Shown here one piece after another: positions 25,746-34,912 of a stretch of 64,000 nucleotides of DNA (position 1 is its first letter; each line of letters begins with the position of its first letter). Origin of the DNA: Hyphomonadaceae bacterium UBA1933 (GTDB lineage Bacteria > Pseudomonadota > Alphaproteobacteria > Caulobacterales > Aquidulcibacteraceae); NCBI GenBank assembly GCA_002337085.1, contig DDFH01000006.1:277098-341097 (forward strand), written 5' to 3'. The notes under the pieces were generated by a model that was not told where the DNA came from, did not search any database, and saw only the letters and a program-made list of their open reading frames with translations. The translations under genes were made by a program, and so were the position numbers.

Positions 25746-26452
25746 ATTTTAACTGTTGCAAGCGCGTTTTTAATGCGCTTAATTAAAATCGTTGCATGAT
25801 TAGAGAGGCCAATAAATGGCTTTAATATCGGCGTCTAGCATAAATTTAAAATCTATTTTGGTGATGAATTAAGAATTTGATTTAGACTATATCTTTTGGC
25901 GTGACCTTGGTTCTTTCAATTGATTGGTTTTCGGTTTCTAATTTACCTACTTATTAATAGGGTTGGTTTGTGTGGGGCGTGATGGGTTTGTAAAATTATT
26001 TTGCAAACCTTGTGATAGGTTAGGAATTTGGGTTTTAAAATGGTTTACAAATCTCTTGTGGCCATATTTAAGCCCAACAATTAATTGATGTCAGAAATCT
26101 TTTTGGCAAAAATTAATTGCAAAATAGATATTATCAGGAAATCCAATTTTCCATTGTTAATATCTAATCCAAATATAAACATTCCTTTTGGAATGACGGG
26201 GGAATCGAAGTATCAAATATGTTTTCGACATAAGAGATACGGGCATAAATGAATGATTTCTGATTGTTCAATATGTCTATAAGTTGCAACATTCCGGATT
26301 GTGTGAGTTTGATTGTTAATTCATTTTAGCAAGCAAATTTGTGCGCCCAAAATTACCGTTTTTCGACCTTATCTTTTGGTAAGGAATGGGGAATGGATAA
26401 TAAATTAAATTGAATATGTGTGTATGTTTTGGATGCTTGGTGGGGTTAAATA

Positions 26453-27985
26453 ATGGCAAACGATAAAGGCCAATCAGTAGGAAAAATACTTGTGACAGAG
26501 TTCGTAAGTGAAAATATTAATCACGACGCACTTAATCATGATAATTTAGCCGAAGGCAATTTTGCTGCGCTGAAGAACGACACCAATCAATTGGCCGACA
26601 ATCTTGCTGCGGCAAATAATATTTGGCAAAAACTATCGCCACGCCTGAGAAGTATTTTGGGCAATGGTGATTTCAAGGCATGGATTGCGCCTTTAACCCT
26701 ATATAAAGCCACCGAAAGCATAATTTGCTTTAATGCGCAGAATGATTTTGCGCGCTCTCGCATTCGCACTGAATATTTACATCGTTTACAAGCGGTTTGG
26801 AATGATTTCGACCCCATGCGCCGCCGTCTTGTTATTGATCACCACGCTGCCAAAGAGGCAATCAGCCTTTCTTATGAAGAAGTGGTGAACATTACCAAAG
26901 AAGTTAAACACGATAATTTTGAAGCCACCAACACTTCACAACTTTTTGAACCGATTGACCTTAATCATTGTCCAAAAACTTTTGACAATTATGAAAAAGG
27001 TGCATCAAACCAAATCGCGATTGCGGTGGCAAAACGTATTGCTTGTGAAATGGGTGGTGGTGAGATTATTTATTTCCATGGCCTTAATGGGGTTGGTAAA
27101 ACCCACCTTTTAAGTGCCATTGCCCATCATTCAATGGAATCTAATGCAAAGCGTCGCGTAATTTCCATTACGGCACAACGATTTTTGAACTTGTTTCAAA
27201 ATGCATTGCGCGATAAACAACTTAATCCATTTAAAGAAGGTTTGCGTGGTGCAGACTTGCTTTTGGTGGATGATATTCAAATGATTTGTGGTAAATCCGC
27301 CACCCAGGATGAGTTTTTTCAAACCATTATGGATTTGTTGAATATGGGTAAAACCGTGGTTTGTACTGCGGATGTACCACCCGATGCTTTATTGGGCCTA
27401 ACCTCGCGGATGCAGGGCATTCTGATGGGTGGTTTCAATGTTCGCATCGAAGAACCGGACTTTGAACTGCGACGAAAGATTGCATTGCGTAAGGCGCAAG
27501 AATTCGCAATAAAAAGACCAGACTTTCAACCACCGCAAGAGGCATTTGACATTCTTGCAGCACGTATTATTGGTACTGGGCGTTCGATTGAAGGTGTGGT
27601 AAAGCAAATCTTTGCTTCATCAGCTTTGATTGGGCAGGAGGCAACAATGGAAGTGGTATTTGACACAATTGGGGATCGGTTCAAAGCACCGTCTAAAACT
27701 GTGCCTGTTGAAAATATCAAAAAGAAAGTTGCCCAGCATTTTGATGTCACCATCGAAGATTTGATTGGCACACGTCGCCACATCTCTGTGGCACGTCCGC
27801 GTCAAATTGCGATGTATTTTTGCAAGAAATTTACCAAACGCTCTTTCCCTGATATTGCGGCGCGTATGGGTGGTCGTGATCATACAACTGTTATGCACGC
27901 CGTAAAACGTATCGAAGAATTGGCAAACAAAGATACTAAATTCGCCAATGAGCTTCAAATTATTGCCAATAAAATTTTGGGATAG
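26453..27985 (+). CDS. dnaA: Chromosomal replication initiator DnaA
   Basis: 510 aa. Domain I begins near residue 57 after an unusually long acidic N-terminal extension; AAA+ Walker A GLNGVGKT is at 210-217, Walker B LLLVDDIQ follows, and the C-terminal DNA-binding signature GGRDHTTVMHAVKRI is intact. Opens oriC and acts as a transcription factor. The 1-kb leader holds a DnaA box and GANTC sites that may control it. Confidence 0.97.
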   Translation: MANDKGQSVGKILVTEFVSENINHDALNHDNLAEGNFAALKNDTNQLADNLAAANNIWQKLSPRLRSILGNGDFKAWIAPLTLYKATESIICFNAQNDFARSRIRTEYLHRLQAVWNDFDPMRRRLVIDHHAAKEAISLSYEEVVNITKEVKHDNFEATNTSQLFEPIDLNHCPKTFDNYEKGASNQIAIAVAKRIACEMGGGEIIYFHGLNGVGKTHLLSAIAHHSMESNAKRRVISITAQRFLNLFQNALRDKQLNPFKEGLRGADLLLVDDIQMICGKSATQDEFFQTIMDLLNMGKTVVCTADVPPDALLGLTSRMQGILMGGFNVRIEEPDFELRRKIALRKAQEFAIKRPDFQPPQEAFDILAARIIGTGRSIEGVVKQIFASSALIGQEATMEVVFDTIGDRFKAPSKTVPVENIKKKVAQHFDVTIEDLIGTRRHISVARPRQIAMYFCKKFTKRSFPDIAARMGGRDHTTVMHAVKRIEELANKDTKFANELQIIANKILG

Positions 27986-28008
27986 TTTTTTTGAAATTTA
28001 AAAAATTT

Positions 28009-28036
28009 AAGGCGCAACCTTTATGGATTGCGCCTT
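28009..28036. terminator. Bidirectional terminator between dnaA and ggt
   Basis: AAGGCGCAA (28009-28017) / TTGCGCCTT (28028-28036), perfect 9-bp stem with A/T tracts on both sides; the two genes converge. Confidence 0.85.
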
Positions 28037-28061
28037 TATTATTTATAGCTGTTTATTCGGT

Positions 28062-29798
28062 TTAATGAACCGCAACCGCATTGCCTTCACGGCGTGAATC
28101 TGCGGCGCCAATTAATTTGCCATCTTTAAACATAATCGCATGAAGGCCAGAGTTTTCTGCACCGCCGCCACCCGTGAATTTATGCCCAAGTGCGGTAAGG
28201 CCATCAAGTTTTGCCTTATCCATTCTTGAAAATTCCATACTTACAGGGGTTGAGCGGGCGATGATATTCGGTTGATCCAATGCCGCCTGAAGTGGCATAT
28301 CCCAATCCAAAATTCCAATTATCGCCTTGGTTACATAGGCGATAATTGCATTTCCACCCGGTGAACCAATGCCTAGTTCAAATTGCCCATCCTTATCGAA
28401 AACAATGGTTGGCGACATTGATGAGCGCGGTTTTTTACCCGGCGCAACCGCATTAACGATTGCCACGCCATCACTATCAACCGGAATCATTGAAAAATCC
28501 GTCAATTGGTTATTGATGAAAAAGCCATCAACCATGGTTTGCGCGCCAAACAGATTTTCAACCGAGGTGGTCATGGAAACGACATTGCCCTCTTTGTCAA
28601 CAATCACGAAATGCGATGTTCCATGCTCTTTACCCGTTGCATCTTTACCGCGTTTTTGCGCGCCTTCGGGCGTACCGGGGGAGACTGTATCAAAAGAGCT
28701 ATTATCGGAAATAAGTGCGGCGCGTGATTTCAAATATTTTTTATCAAGCAAGCCTTTGATGGGAACGGCAACAAATTTATCATCGGCAACATAGGTGTCG
28801 CGATCAATATACCCAAGGCGTTGTGCCTCAATATAATGGTGGATACCTTCAACGCTATTGCCCATTTTTGGCATGTCGAAATTTTCAACAATGCCCATAA
28901 TCATAAGTTCGCCAATCCCACCAGATGACGGCATTCCCATGCCGCAAATTAAATGCACGCGGTAAGTTTGGCAAAGTGGTTCTTTACGCTCAACGCGAAC
29001 ATTTGCCATATCTTCCATGCTTAGAGTGCCGGGGATTGGTTTTGCTTGCACGGCTTTGACGATATCTTGGGCGATATAGCCCTTATAGAAAACATCAATG
29101 CCTTGGGTTGCAATATCATCCATGGTTTTGGCAAAGGCAGGGTTTTTCATCCATGTTCCTGCTGGCAATGGCTTACCATCCGCCCCGTAAAAATTTTGTT
29201 TTACACCTTCACCAGGCTCTGTCATTTTGGGAAGTATTTGAAGTAATTCGGCGGTGCGCGGCGTTAATTGATAGCCGTTCGTTGCAAGGTTTTTGGCATT
29301 TTGAAAACCTTTATCCCATCCCAACTTTCCATGATCCGACCATGCAAGGTGCAGCATTTTCAAAACCGCAGGCGCACCAGTTGAACGACCAGATTTCACA
29401 GCAGTCCAAAAATCAAATGGTTTACCTGTGGATTTATCGATAAACATATCGGGGGTTGCGCCCATTGGTGCAGCTTCACGCCCATCATAGGATTGGACGT
29501 CACCCGTTTTGGCATCATAATAAAGCATGAATGCACCGCCACCAATGCCTGATGATTGCGGTTCAATAAGTGTCAGGACGGTTTGCACTGCAATTGCGGC
29601 ATCAACCGCATTCCCGCCTTTTTCCAATATTTCGACACCAGCCTGTGTTGCAATTGGGTTGGCCGATGCAACCATACCGCCACTATTCCAGTTTTTTGCA
29701 GGCGAAGCCTCAAATTTGCGGGTATTTGTATTGGTGGCAGGCAAGGTTTGGCAAGCCACAAGCGATAGGCATGAAACAAGTGATATTATACGGCGCAT
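28062..29798 (-). CDS. ggt: Gamma-glutamyltransferase, predicted lipoprotein
   Basis: 578 aa from ATG 29798, selected for GGGAG 7 nt upstream and an N-terminal lipoprotein signal (lipobox SLVAC). The proenzyme is cut before the catalytic Thr in HGTSHFVIVD; GSPGGNAIIAYV is the glycine-rich binding loop. Cleaves glutathione and gamma-glutamyl compounds in the periplasm. Monocistronic, convergent with dnaA. Confidence 0.93.
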   Translation of the reverse strand: MRRIISLVSCLSLVACQTLPATNTNTRKFEASPAKNWNSGGMVASANPIATQAGVEILEKGGNAVDAAIAVQTVLTLIEPQSSGIGGGAFMLYYDAKTGDVQSYDGREAAPMGATPDMFIDKSTGKPFDFWTAVKSGRSTGAPAVLKMLHLAWSDHGKLGWDKGFQNAKNLATNGYQLTPRTAELLQILPKMTEPGEGVKQNFYGADGKPLPAGTWMKNPAFAKTMDDIATQGIDVFYKGYIAQDIVKAVQAKPIPGTLSMEDMANVRVERKEPLCQTYRVHLICGMGMPSSGGIGELMIMGIVENFDMPKMGNSVEGIHHYIEAQRLGYIDRDTYVADDKFVAVPIKGLLDKKYLKSRAALISDNSSFDTVSPGTPEGAQKRGKDATGKEHGTSHFVIVDKEGNVVSMTTSVENLFGAQTMVDGFFINNQLTDFSMIPVDSDGVAIVNAVAPGKKPRSSMSPTIVFDKDGQFELGIGSPGGNAIIAYVTKAIIGILDWDMPLQAALDQPNIIARSTPVSMEFSRMDKAKLDGLTALGHKFTGGGGAENSGLHAIMFKDGKLIGAADSRREGNAVAVH

Positions 29799-29920
29799 AT
29801 TATTCTCCCGAGGCATAAGCTAATGCGCATATGACAATCGGGCAATATCTTTTTATGCTTTTTACCATTTTAAACCGCTATGCCTGCATTAAATATGCAA
29901 TTGACGGTTTAATGGTCGGA

Positions 29921-31675
29921 TTAGGAGTTTTCTTCGAGATGCCGTCGCGCTTCACCTTGTGAAATCACAAACACCATTATAATCCCGAAAAGCCCCATTA
30001 CCATCGTATAAAGGAAGAATGCGCCATATCCTGCGGCAAGTGCCTGTGCGGTTACGCCCATTTTTGCCGCCGCCACCTCAAACGAGCCTTTACCAAGATG
30101 GGTGAATTGCGGGGTTAATTTCGCCATCAAGCCGCTGTGCGAAGAATGTGCCAAGCCTTCAACAATGCGCCCTGATAGTGCCATGATAATCTTACCTGGC
30201 AGGGCATAAAGTGATGAGAACATCGCATATTGCATCGCCGTAAAGCCTTCATGCGTAAGGCGCGACATATAAACGATGAAAACTGTACCCGCAAATGAGG
30301 CCGAAATATTATCAATACCAATTGCCGCCCATAATGATGGTTGAATCCCCATATTGGCAAAGAATGGAATATTCAGGTTGCCAAAATAGCAAATTGCCAA
30401 AAAGCCAATATGTGAAAGCGGTTGTGAAAATGCCCCGAATATTAGGCATTTGAAGATGCCAAATCGCATAATGCCCCAACCGGCAAGCCCTGCACCAAGC
30501 GCATTAACAATCACGCCAAAAATCTTTTGCGCATTGGCAATTTCCGCCTTGGTATAGCCGGCATCAAGATACATCGCACCAGTGATGTTAAGCAGGAATT
30601 CTGATAGGCGATAAACACACATAAACACCAAAATCAAGGTTGCCGCATTACCAAAACGTTTGAAATAATCGGCAATTGGTTCACCAAATGCGGATTTGAA
30701 ATAGGCTGATGCCTTGGTTTTTAAATTTGGAAGTGGTTGGGCAATTAGATAGATAAAGAAAAGCCCTGTTGCCGCAAATGCCACCTGTTGCCAAACCCCA
30801 AATGGTTTTGCCTCAAGCGATTTTTGCAATGCCTCAAGCCCGCCATAAAATTCACCTAAAAACCATGCAACTGGTTCGGCGCGCCCACCAAGACCCGCCG
30901 CCAAAAAGCATGCCGCCAGCACCAAAAGCAAAAGGCGACCACCCCATTCCAACGCCTCAATCGCAGGGTTCTGAATGGTATCATCAGGTGCGCGCCAACG
31001 TGGCGCGGGCGCAACCTTTTCACGGTCGGCAACCAATGTTGCGATGATGGGAACAATCATGCAAACACCCATTGTGGCATAGGCAATGCCCCAGCCCAGA
31101 TGTTGATAAACATTGCCGTTAAAATATTGGGCAATATATAAAGGAATCGCACCCGTAACTACAAAAGCAATACGATAACCCCATTGATACATTGCGGTTA
31201 AAATGCCCAATTTATCGTTATTTTCTGCAACCTCAATCCGCCATGCGTCAACCGCAATGTCATGGGTCGCACCAGTAAAGGCAAGAAAGCCAGTTAATGT
31301 CGCAAAAAGTGCAAATTGAGAGCCGGGGTCAAGGGTTGATAAAATTATCAAAAACGCCATTGCCAAAGTTTGCGTCAATAGAATCCAAGAACGACGACGA
31401 CCAAGCCATTTATCAAGTACAGGCAGGGCAATCCTATCAACCAATGGCGCCCACAAAAACTTAAAGGCATAAGAAAGTGTCGCAAGACCCAAAAGCGAAA
31501 TAATGGTCAAAGAAACGCCGGCATCACGCATCCAAGTTCCCATTGTAAAGCTAGTTCCGGCAAGCAAATTCGGCATCCCTGCCGAAAATCCTAAACCAAA
31601 CATAACTAATGAAGAACGCTCAAAAAATGCTTTAATATCGGTTTTCTTTTTTTCTTCTATTTTTGCTTCAGCCAT
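29921..31675 (-). CDS. ampG: AmpG-like muropeptide MFS transporter
   Basis: 584 aa from Met at 31675 (MAEAKIEEKK); the frame extends to 31738 but that N-terminus looks non-coding. GFSAGMPNLLAGTSF and THDIAVDAWRIE match AmpG, which imports anhydro-muropeptides for cell-wall recycling. Longer than E. coli AmpG (491 aa) because of an extra membrane-associated insert around residues 240-360. Divergent from purA. Confidence 0.85.
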   Translation of the reverse strand: MAEAKIEEKKKTDIKAFFERSSLVMFGLGFSAGMPNLLAGTSFTMGTWMRDAGVSLTIISLLGLATLSYAFKFLWAPLVDRIALPVLDKWLGRRRSWILLTQTLAMAFLIILSTLDPGSQFALFATLTGFLAFTGATHDIAVDAWRIEVAENNDKLGILTAMYQWGYRIAFVVTGAIPLYIAQYFNGNVYQHLGWGIAYATMGVCMIVPIIATLVADREKVAPAPRWRAPDDTIQNPAIEALEWGGRLLLLVLAACFLAAGLGGRAEPVAWFLGEFYGGLEALQKSLEAKPFGVWQQVAFAATGLFFIYLIAQPLPNLKTKASAYFKSAFGEPIADYFKRFGNAATLILVFMCVYRLSEFLLNITGAMYLDAGYTKAEIANAQKIFGVIVNALGAGLAGWGIMRFGIFKCLIFGAFSQPLSHIGFLAICYFGNLNIPFFANMGIQPSLWAAIGIDNISASFAGTVFIVYMSRLTHEGFTAMQYAMFSSLYALPGKIIMALSGRIVEGLAHSSHSGLMAKLTPQFTHLGKGSFEVAAAKMGVTAQALAAGYGAFFLYTMVMGLFGIIMVFVISQGEARRHLEENS

Positions 31676-31891
31676 CAAATGCCCCAAATAAAACCTCGTT
31701 AAGATTGGCGACTTTATTATGTTTGTGCGGCAAAGCAATATTTGTATTGTAAAAAATAACTGTCATTAAATTGAAAAATGCCCAGATTGCTATTGAAAAC
31801 CCCTTGCCTTTGGGGCTAAAAGCCAACGCCAAAGCACTATTTTGCATTTGGTATAAATATTAATTTCGCATGAGAAAACGGAATCTAAATT

Positions 31892-31918
31892 ATGGCAAAT
31901 GTTGTGGTCGTGGGCGCG
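31892..31918 (+). repeat. Echo of the purA 5' end
   Basis: Nine codons, ATG GCA AAT GTT GTG GTC GTG GGC GCG, encode MANVVVVGA, exactly the PurA start found 144 bp downstream at 32036-32062. The first 14 bases are identical; the four differences are all third-position and synonymous. The frame then runs on for 38 unrelated codons and stops with TAA immediately before the real purA ATG. Confidence 0.85.
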
Positions 31919-32035
31919 ACATTATCTAATTCACGGCCAGTTCCTTTCGGGAACGCCTCCATATGGGGTTTCGCACCCACTTTTGATGGGCTTTTTTCCA
32001 AACTTCATCTTTCTTCTATTCTTGGGGATATTTAA
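31919..32035 (+). promoter_or_regulatory. Hairpin-bearing leader between the purA echo and purA
   Basis: Holds GTTCC-TTTCG-GGAAC (31940-31954), TGGG/CCCA (31964-31967 / 31976-31979) and an overlapping CCCA/TGGG (31976-31979 / 31987-31990) followed by CTTTTTT. The last two are mutually exclusive, an attenuator-like layout, though the terminator stem is only 4 bp. The whole 31676-32035 gap contains no other gene I can support. Confidence 0.4.
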
Positions 32036-33325
32036 ATGGCAAATGTTGTAGTTGTGGGTGCTCAGTGGGGCGATGAAGGTAAAGGCAAGATTGTTGACTG
32101 GTTGTCCGATCGTGCTGATTTGGTTGTCCGCTTTCAAGGTGGTCACAATGCTGGTCACACCTTGGTTGTTGGTAATAATGTTTATAAATTGTCGCTTTTG
32201 CCATCTGGTGTGGTGCAGGGCAAATTATCATTAATTGGTAATGGCGTTGTGGTTGATCCCAATGCATTGCTTGCGGAAATTGAACGTATTTCTAATCAGG
32301 GCGTTAAAATTGACCCAACCACTTTGGGCCTTGCCGAAAATGCGGCATTGATTTTGCCAATCCATCAGGATTTAGACGCCGCCCGCGAAAGCGAGGCCGG
32401 TAAAAACAAAATCGGCACAACTGGTCGCGGCATTGGCCCTGCTTATGAAGATAAGGTTGGGCGTCGTGCAATTCGCGTTGCCGATTTATTTGACGAGGCA
32501 TCATTAAAATCAAAAATCGAACGCTTAATGGCGCATCACCGTGCATTACGTGCGGGGCTTGATTTACCGCCAATTGATGGTGATAAATTATTTGCCGATT
32601 TAATGGCGCTTGCCCCAAAATTATTGCCTTATGTTCGCCCGGTTTGGCGCGATCTTGAACAGGCACGCAAAGATAATAAAAAAGTTTTATTTGAAGGCGC
32701 ACAAGGGATTTTGCTTGATGTTGATCACGGCACATACCCATATGTAACTTCATCCTCAACTGTTGCCGGTCAGGCGGCATCAGGTTCGGGAACTGGCCCT
32801 GGCAATCTTGATTATGTTCTTGGCATTGTAAAGGCCTATACAACCCGCGTTGGCGAAGGCCCATTCCCAACCGAACTATTCGACGATGTTGGCAAAGGCA
32901 TTGGCGAACGTGGTCGCGAATTTGGCACGGTTACTGGTCGTGCGCGTCGTTGTGGTTGGTTTGATGCTATATTGGTGCATCAGGCATGTTGCGTTGGCGG
33001 TATTACTGGCCTTGCATTAACTAAATTAGACGTGCTTGACGGCGTTGAAACCATCAATATCTGTGTTGGTTATAAATTGGGTGACAAGGTTCTTGATTAT
33101 TACCCATCAAATCTTTACGCACAAGCAAATGTTGAGCCGATTTATGAAACTGTCGAAGGCTGGAGCGAGACTACATTTGGTGCGCGTTCATGGAAAGACC
33201 TTCCTGCGAATGCAATTAAATATATCCGCCGTATTGAGGAATTGGTTGGCCGCCCAATCGCACTTGTATCAACTTCACCGGAGCGTGAAGATACAATCCT
33301 TGTAACCGACCCATTTGCAAAATAA
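32036..33325 (+). CDS. purA: Adenylosuccinate synthetase
   Basis: 429 aa, normal length. GAQWGDEGKGKIVDWL and GGHNAGHTLVV form the GTP/IMP site; the signature GIGPAYEDKVGRRAIRV is intact. First committed step from IMP to AMP. ATG preceded by TTGGGGATAT. Followed four bases later by a small membrane protein gene. Confidence 0.97.
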   Translation: MANVVVVGAQWGDEGKGKIVDWLSDRADLVVRFQGGHNAGHTLVVGNNVYKLSLLPSGVVQGKLSLIGNGVVVDPNALLAEIERISNQGVKIDPTTLGLAENAALILPIHQDLDAARESEAGKNKIGTTGRGIGPAYEDKVGRRAIRVADLFDEASLKSKIERLMAHHRALRAGLDLPPIDGDKLFADLMALAPKLLPYVRPVWRDLEQARKDNKKVLFEGAQGILLDVDHGTYPYVTSSSTVAGQAASGSGTGPGNLDYVLGIVKAYTTRVGEGPFPTELFDDVGKGIGERGREFGTVTGRARRCGWFDAILVHQACCVGGITGLALTKLDVLDGVETINICVGYKLGDKVLDYYPSNLYAQANVEPIYETVEGWSETTFGARSWKDLPANAIKYIRRIEELVGRPIALVSTSPEREDTILVTDPFAK

Positions 33326-33329
33326 TAAT

Positions 33330-33557
33330 ATGACCGAAAATCCTGAAGCCGAAGAAATTGATGATGGAATGCGCACAATTTCCGATGAGGAATGGGATAA
33401 TCCCAAGCCTTTGGAGGGTAAGGCACTGCAAACCCATCAAGAAAACGTGATGAATGTGCGCAAGCTTGTAATTTCGTTTGCGATATTCAAAATTGGGTTT
33501 CTTGTTCTTGTTGCCGCCATTCTTTGGAAATTTTTTGGGCACGGTGCGCATCATTAA
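33330..33557 (+). CDS. Small single-pass membrane protein, unknown function
   Basis: 75 aa from ATG 33330, 4 nt after the purA stop (an upstream in-frame Met at 33315 overlaps purA). Acidic N-terminal 45 residues (MTENPEAEEIDDGMRT), then one TM helix (LVISFAIFKIGFLVLVAAIL) and a His-containing tail. Probably co-transcribed with purA. I do not recognise the family. Confidence 0.65.
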   Translation: MTENPEAEEIDDGMRTISDEEWDNPKPLEGKALQTHQENVMNVRKLVISFAIFKIGFLVLVAAILWKFFGHGAHH

Positions 33558-33567
33558 GCGCGCAATA

Positions 33568-33921
33568 TTAAAACGCGTTTTTGATATGTTTGGGTAACTT
33601 CCACGGCGCACAGGCAATTACGTCATAGCGCCAGTGTTTTTGCCCCGCCCATTTACGTGATTTGCAAAAACCAATTGCCGCATTTTTAATACGTTCCATT
33701 TGTTTATGACTAATGGAAAATTGGGCGCCTTCGGTGGCTTTGCGTAATTTTACTTCAACAAAGACCAATTCCTTGCCGCGCAAGGCGATAATATCAATTT
33801 CGCCGTGATTGTTACGATAGCGGGTTTTTAAAATTAGATAGAATTTGAAGGTCAAAAGCAAAATCGCGGCAAATTCGGCAAGCCGTCCATAAAATTCTGA
33901 TTTTTGCCGTCTTTCAATCAT
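33568..33921 (-). CDS. yraN: YraN / UPF0102 endonuclease-like protein
   Basis: 117 aa. Contains the restriction-endonuclease-like core GEIDIIALRGKELVFVEVK with the D-x(n)-ExK pattern. Overlaps the rsmI stop by 4 bp. The rsmI-yraN pair beside lppC is a conserved order. Confidence 0.9.
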   Translation of the reverse strand: MIERRQKSEFYGRLAEFAAILLLTFKFYLILKTRYRNNHGEIDIIALRGKELVFVEVKLRKATEGAQFSISHKQMERIKNAAIGFCKSRKWAGQKHWRYDVIACAPWKLPKHIKNAF

Positions 33922-34778
33922 TTTAGTTTAAGTGCCATTTCATAAATATCACGCGATTTATGACCAGTTATTTCGGCGATTTCTTTGGAAAGTGCTTTTA
34001 ATGGCATATTTTCAAGCCGCTCTTTAATCATGGTTTCAATATCATTTTGGGCAAAGCTTTGTTCGCTTTCATCACGCGCAATTATGATAACAATTTCACC
34101 ACGTGGCGCACCATTTTCATTGTAATATTCAATCAGATTTTGAACATTTCCACGTCGCTTTTCTTCATATAATTTAGTAAGCTCTCGGGCGACGGCAATT
34201 TTGCGATTACCCAAAACCATTTCTAAATCTTTTAAACATTCCAAAAGCCGTGGGCCGGTTTCAAAAAAGGCAATGGCGGTTTTTAATATTTTAAATTCAC
34301 CAAAGAATTTTTGCCGTGCCCCACTTTTATTGGGTGCAAAGCCCATGAATGAAAATTGTTTTATATCAAAACCCGATGCCACAAGTGCGGTTAAAACGCT
34401 TGATGCGCCAGGGATTGCGAAAACTTCTTGCCCATTTTCGATAATTAAATCGGCAACCCTTTGCCCCGGGTCAGAAATGCTTGGCGTTCCGGCATCGGAA
34501 ACCATAACAACAATTTTACCATCCTCGATTGCCGCCAGTGCGATCTTTGCGGCATTTAATGCCACTTCTTCATCGGCGCGGATAATTTTTTGTTTAATGC
34601 CAAATTGCGAAAATAATTTCGCCGTCACACGCGTGTCTTCGGCAAGTACTAAATCGCATTGTTTTAATATTTCCACTGCACGATAAGTAATATCGCCAAG
34701 ATTTCCAATTGGCGTTGCCACAAGATAAAGTGCGGGAATATATTGGGATGTGCTTTTTAGATTTGTATTAATTTGCAT
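33918..34778 (-). CDS. rsmI: 16S rRNA (cytidine1402-2'-O)-methyltransferase RsmI
   Basis: 286 aa. LYLVATPIGNLGDITYRA at the N-terminus and VSDAGTPSISDPG match the family's SAM-binding tetrapyrrole-methylase fold. Methylates the ribose of C1402 in the decoding centre. Overlaps yraN by 4 bp; divergent from lppC. Confidence 0.95.
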   Translation of the reverse strand: MQINTNLKSTSQYIPALYLVATPIGNLGDITYRAVEILKQCDLVLAEDTRVTAKLFSQFGIKQKIIRADEEVALNAAKIALAAIEDGKIVVMVSDAGTPSISDPGQRVADLIIENGQEVFAIPGASSVLTALVASGFDIKQFSFMGFAPNKSGARQKFFGEFKILKTAIAFFETGPRLLECLKDLEMVLGNRKIAVARELTKLYEEKRRGNVQNLIEYYNENGAPRGEIVIIIARDESEQSFAQNDIETMIKERLENMPLKALSKEIAEITGHKSRDIYEMALKLK

Positions 34779-34912
34779 TTTTCTAAATTCGGGCTTATCG
34801 ATTTGTGTTTTTTATTTTATAGAATGTTTTATAACAATTCCAAGCCCATATTATTTGGGTAATAAAAATAACAAAAGCTGGTTGTGTTTTGGCTTAAACA
34901 AAAGAGGATTAA

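Larger units (their letters stand above)
25469..26452. other. AT-rich rpsT-dnaA gap: candidate oriC and/or dnaA control region
   Basis: About 1 kb with no convincing gene. It has one perfect DnaA box TTATCCACA (25641-25649), one near box AGTGGATAA on the other strand (25485-25493), long A/T runs, and six GANTC sites (25614, 25687, 25705, 25715, 25741, 26212), four of them within 59 bp. Such features are expected at an alphaproteobacterial origin or at a CcrM-regulated dnaA promoter. One strict DnaA box is few for a full oriC, so origin status is tentative. Confidence 0.5.

Noticed and set aside
32304..32870. 188-codon minus-strand frame inside purA
   Set aside because: Shadow of purA; rich in Gln/His from reverse-complement codon bias.
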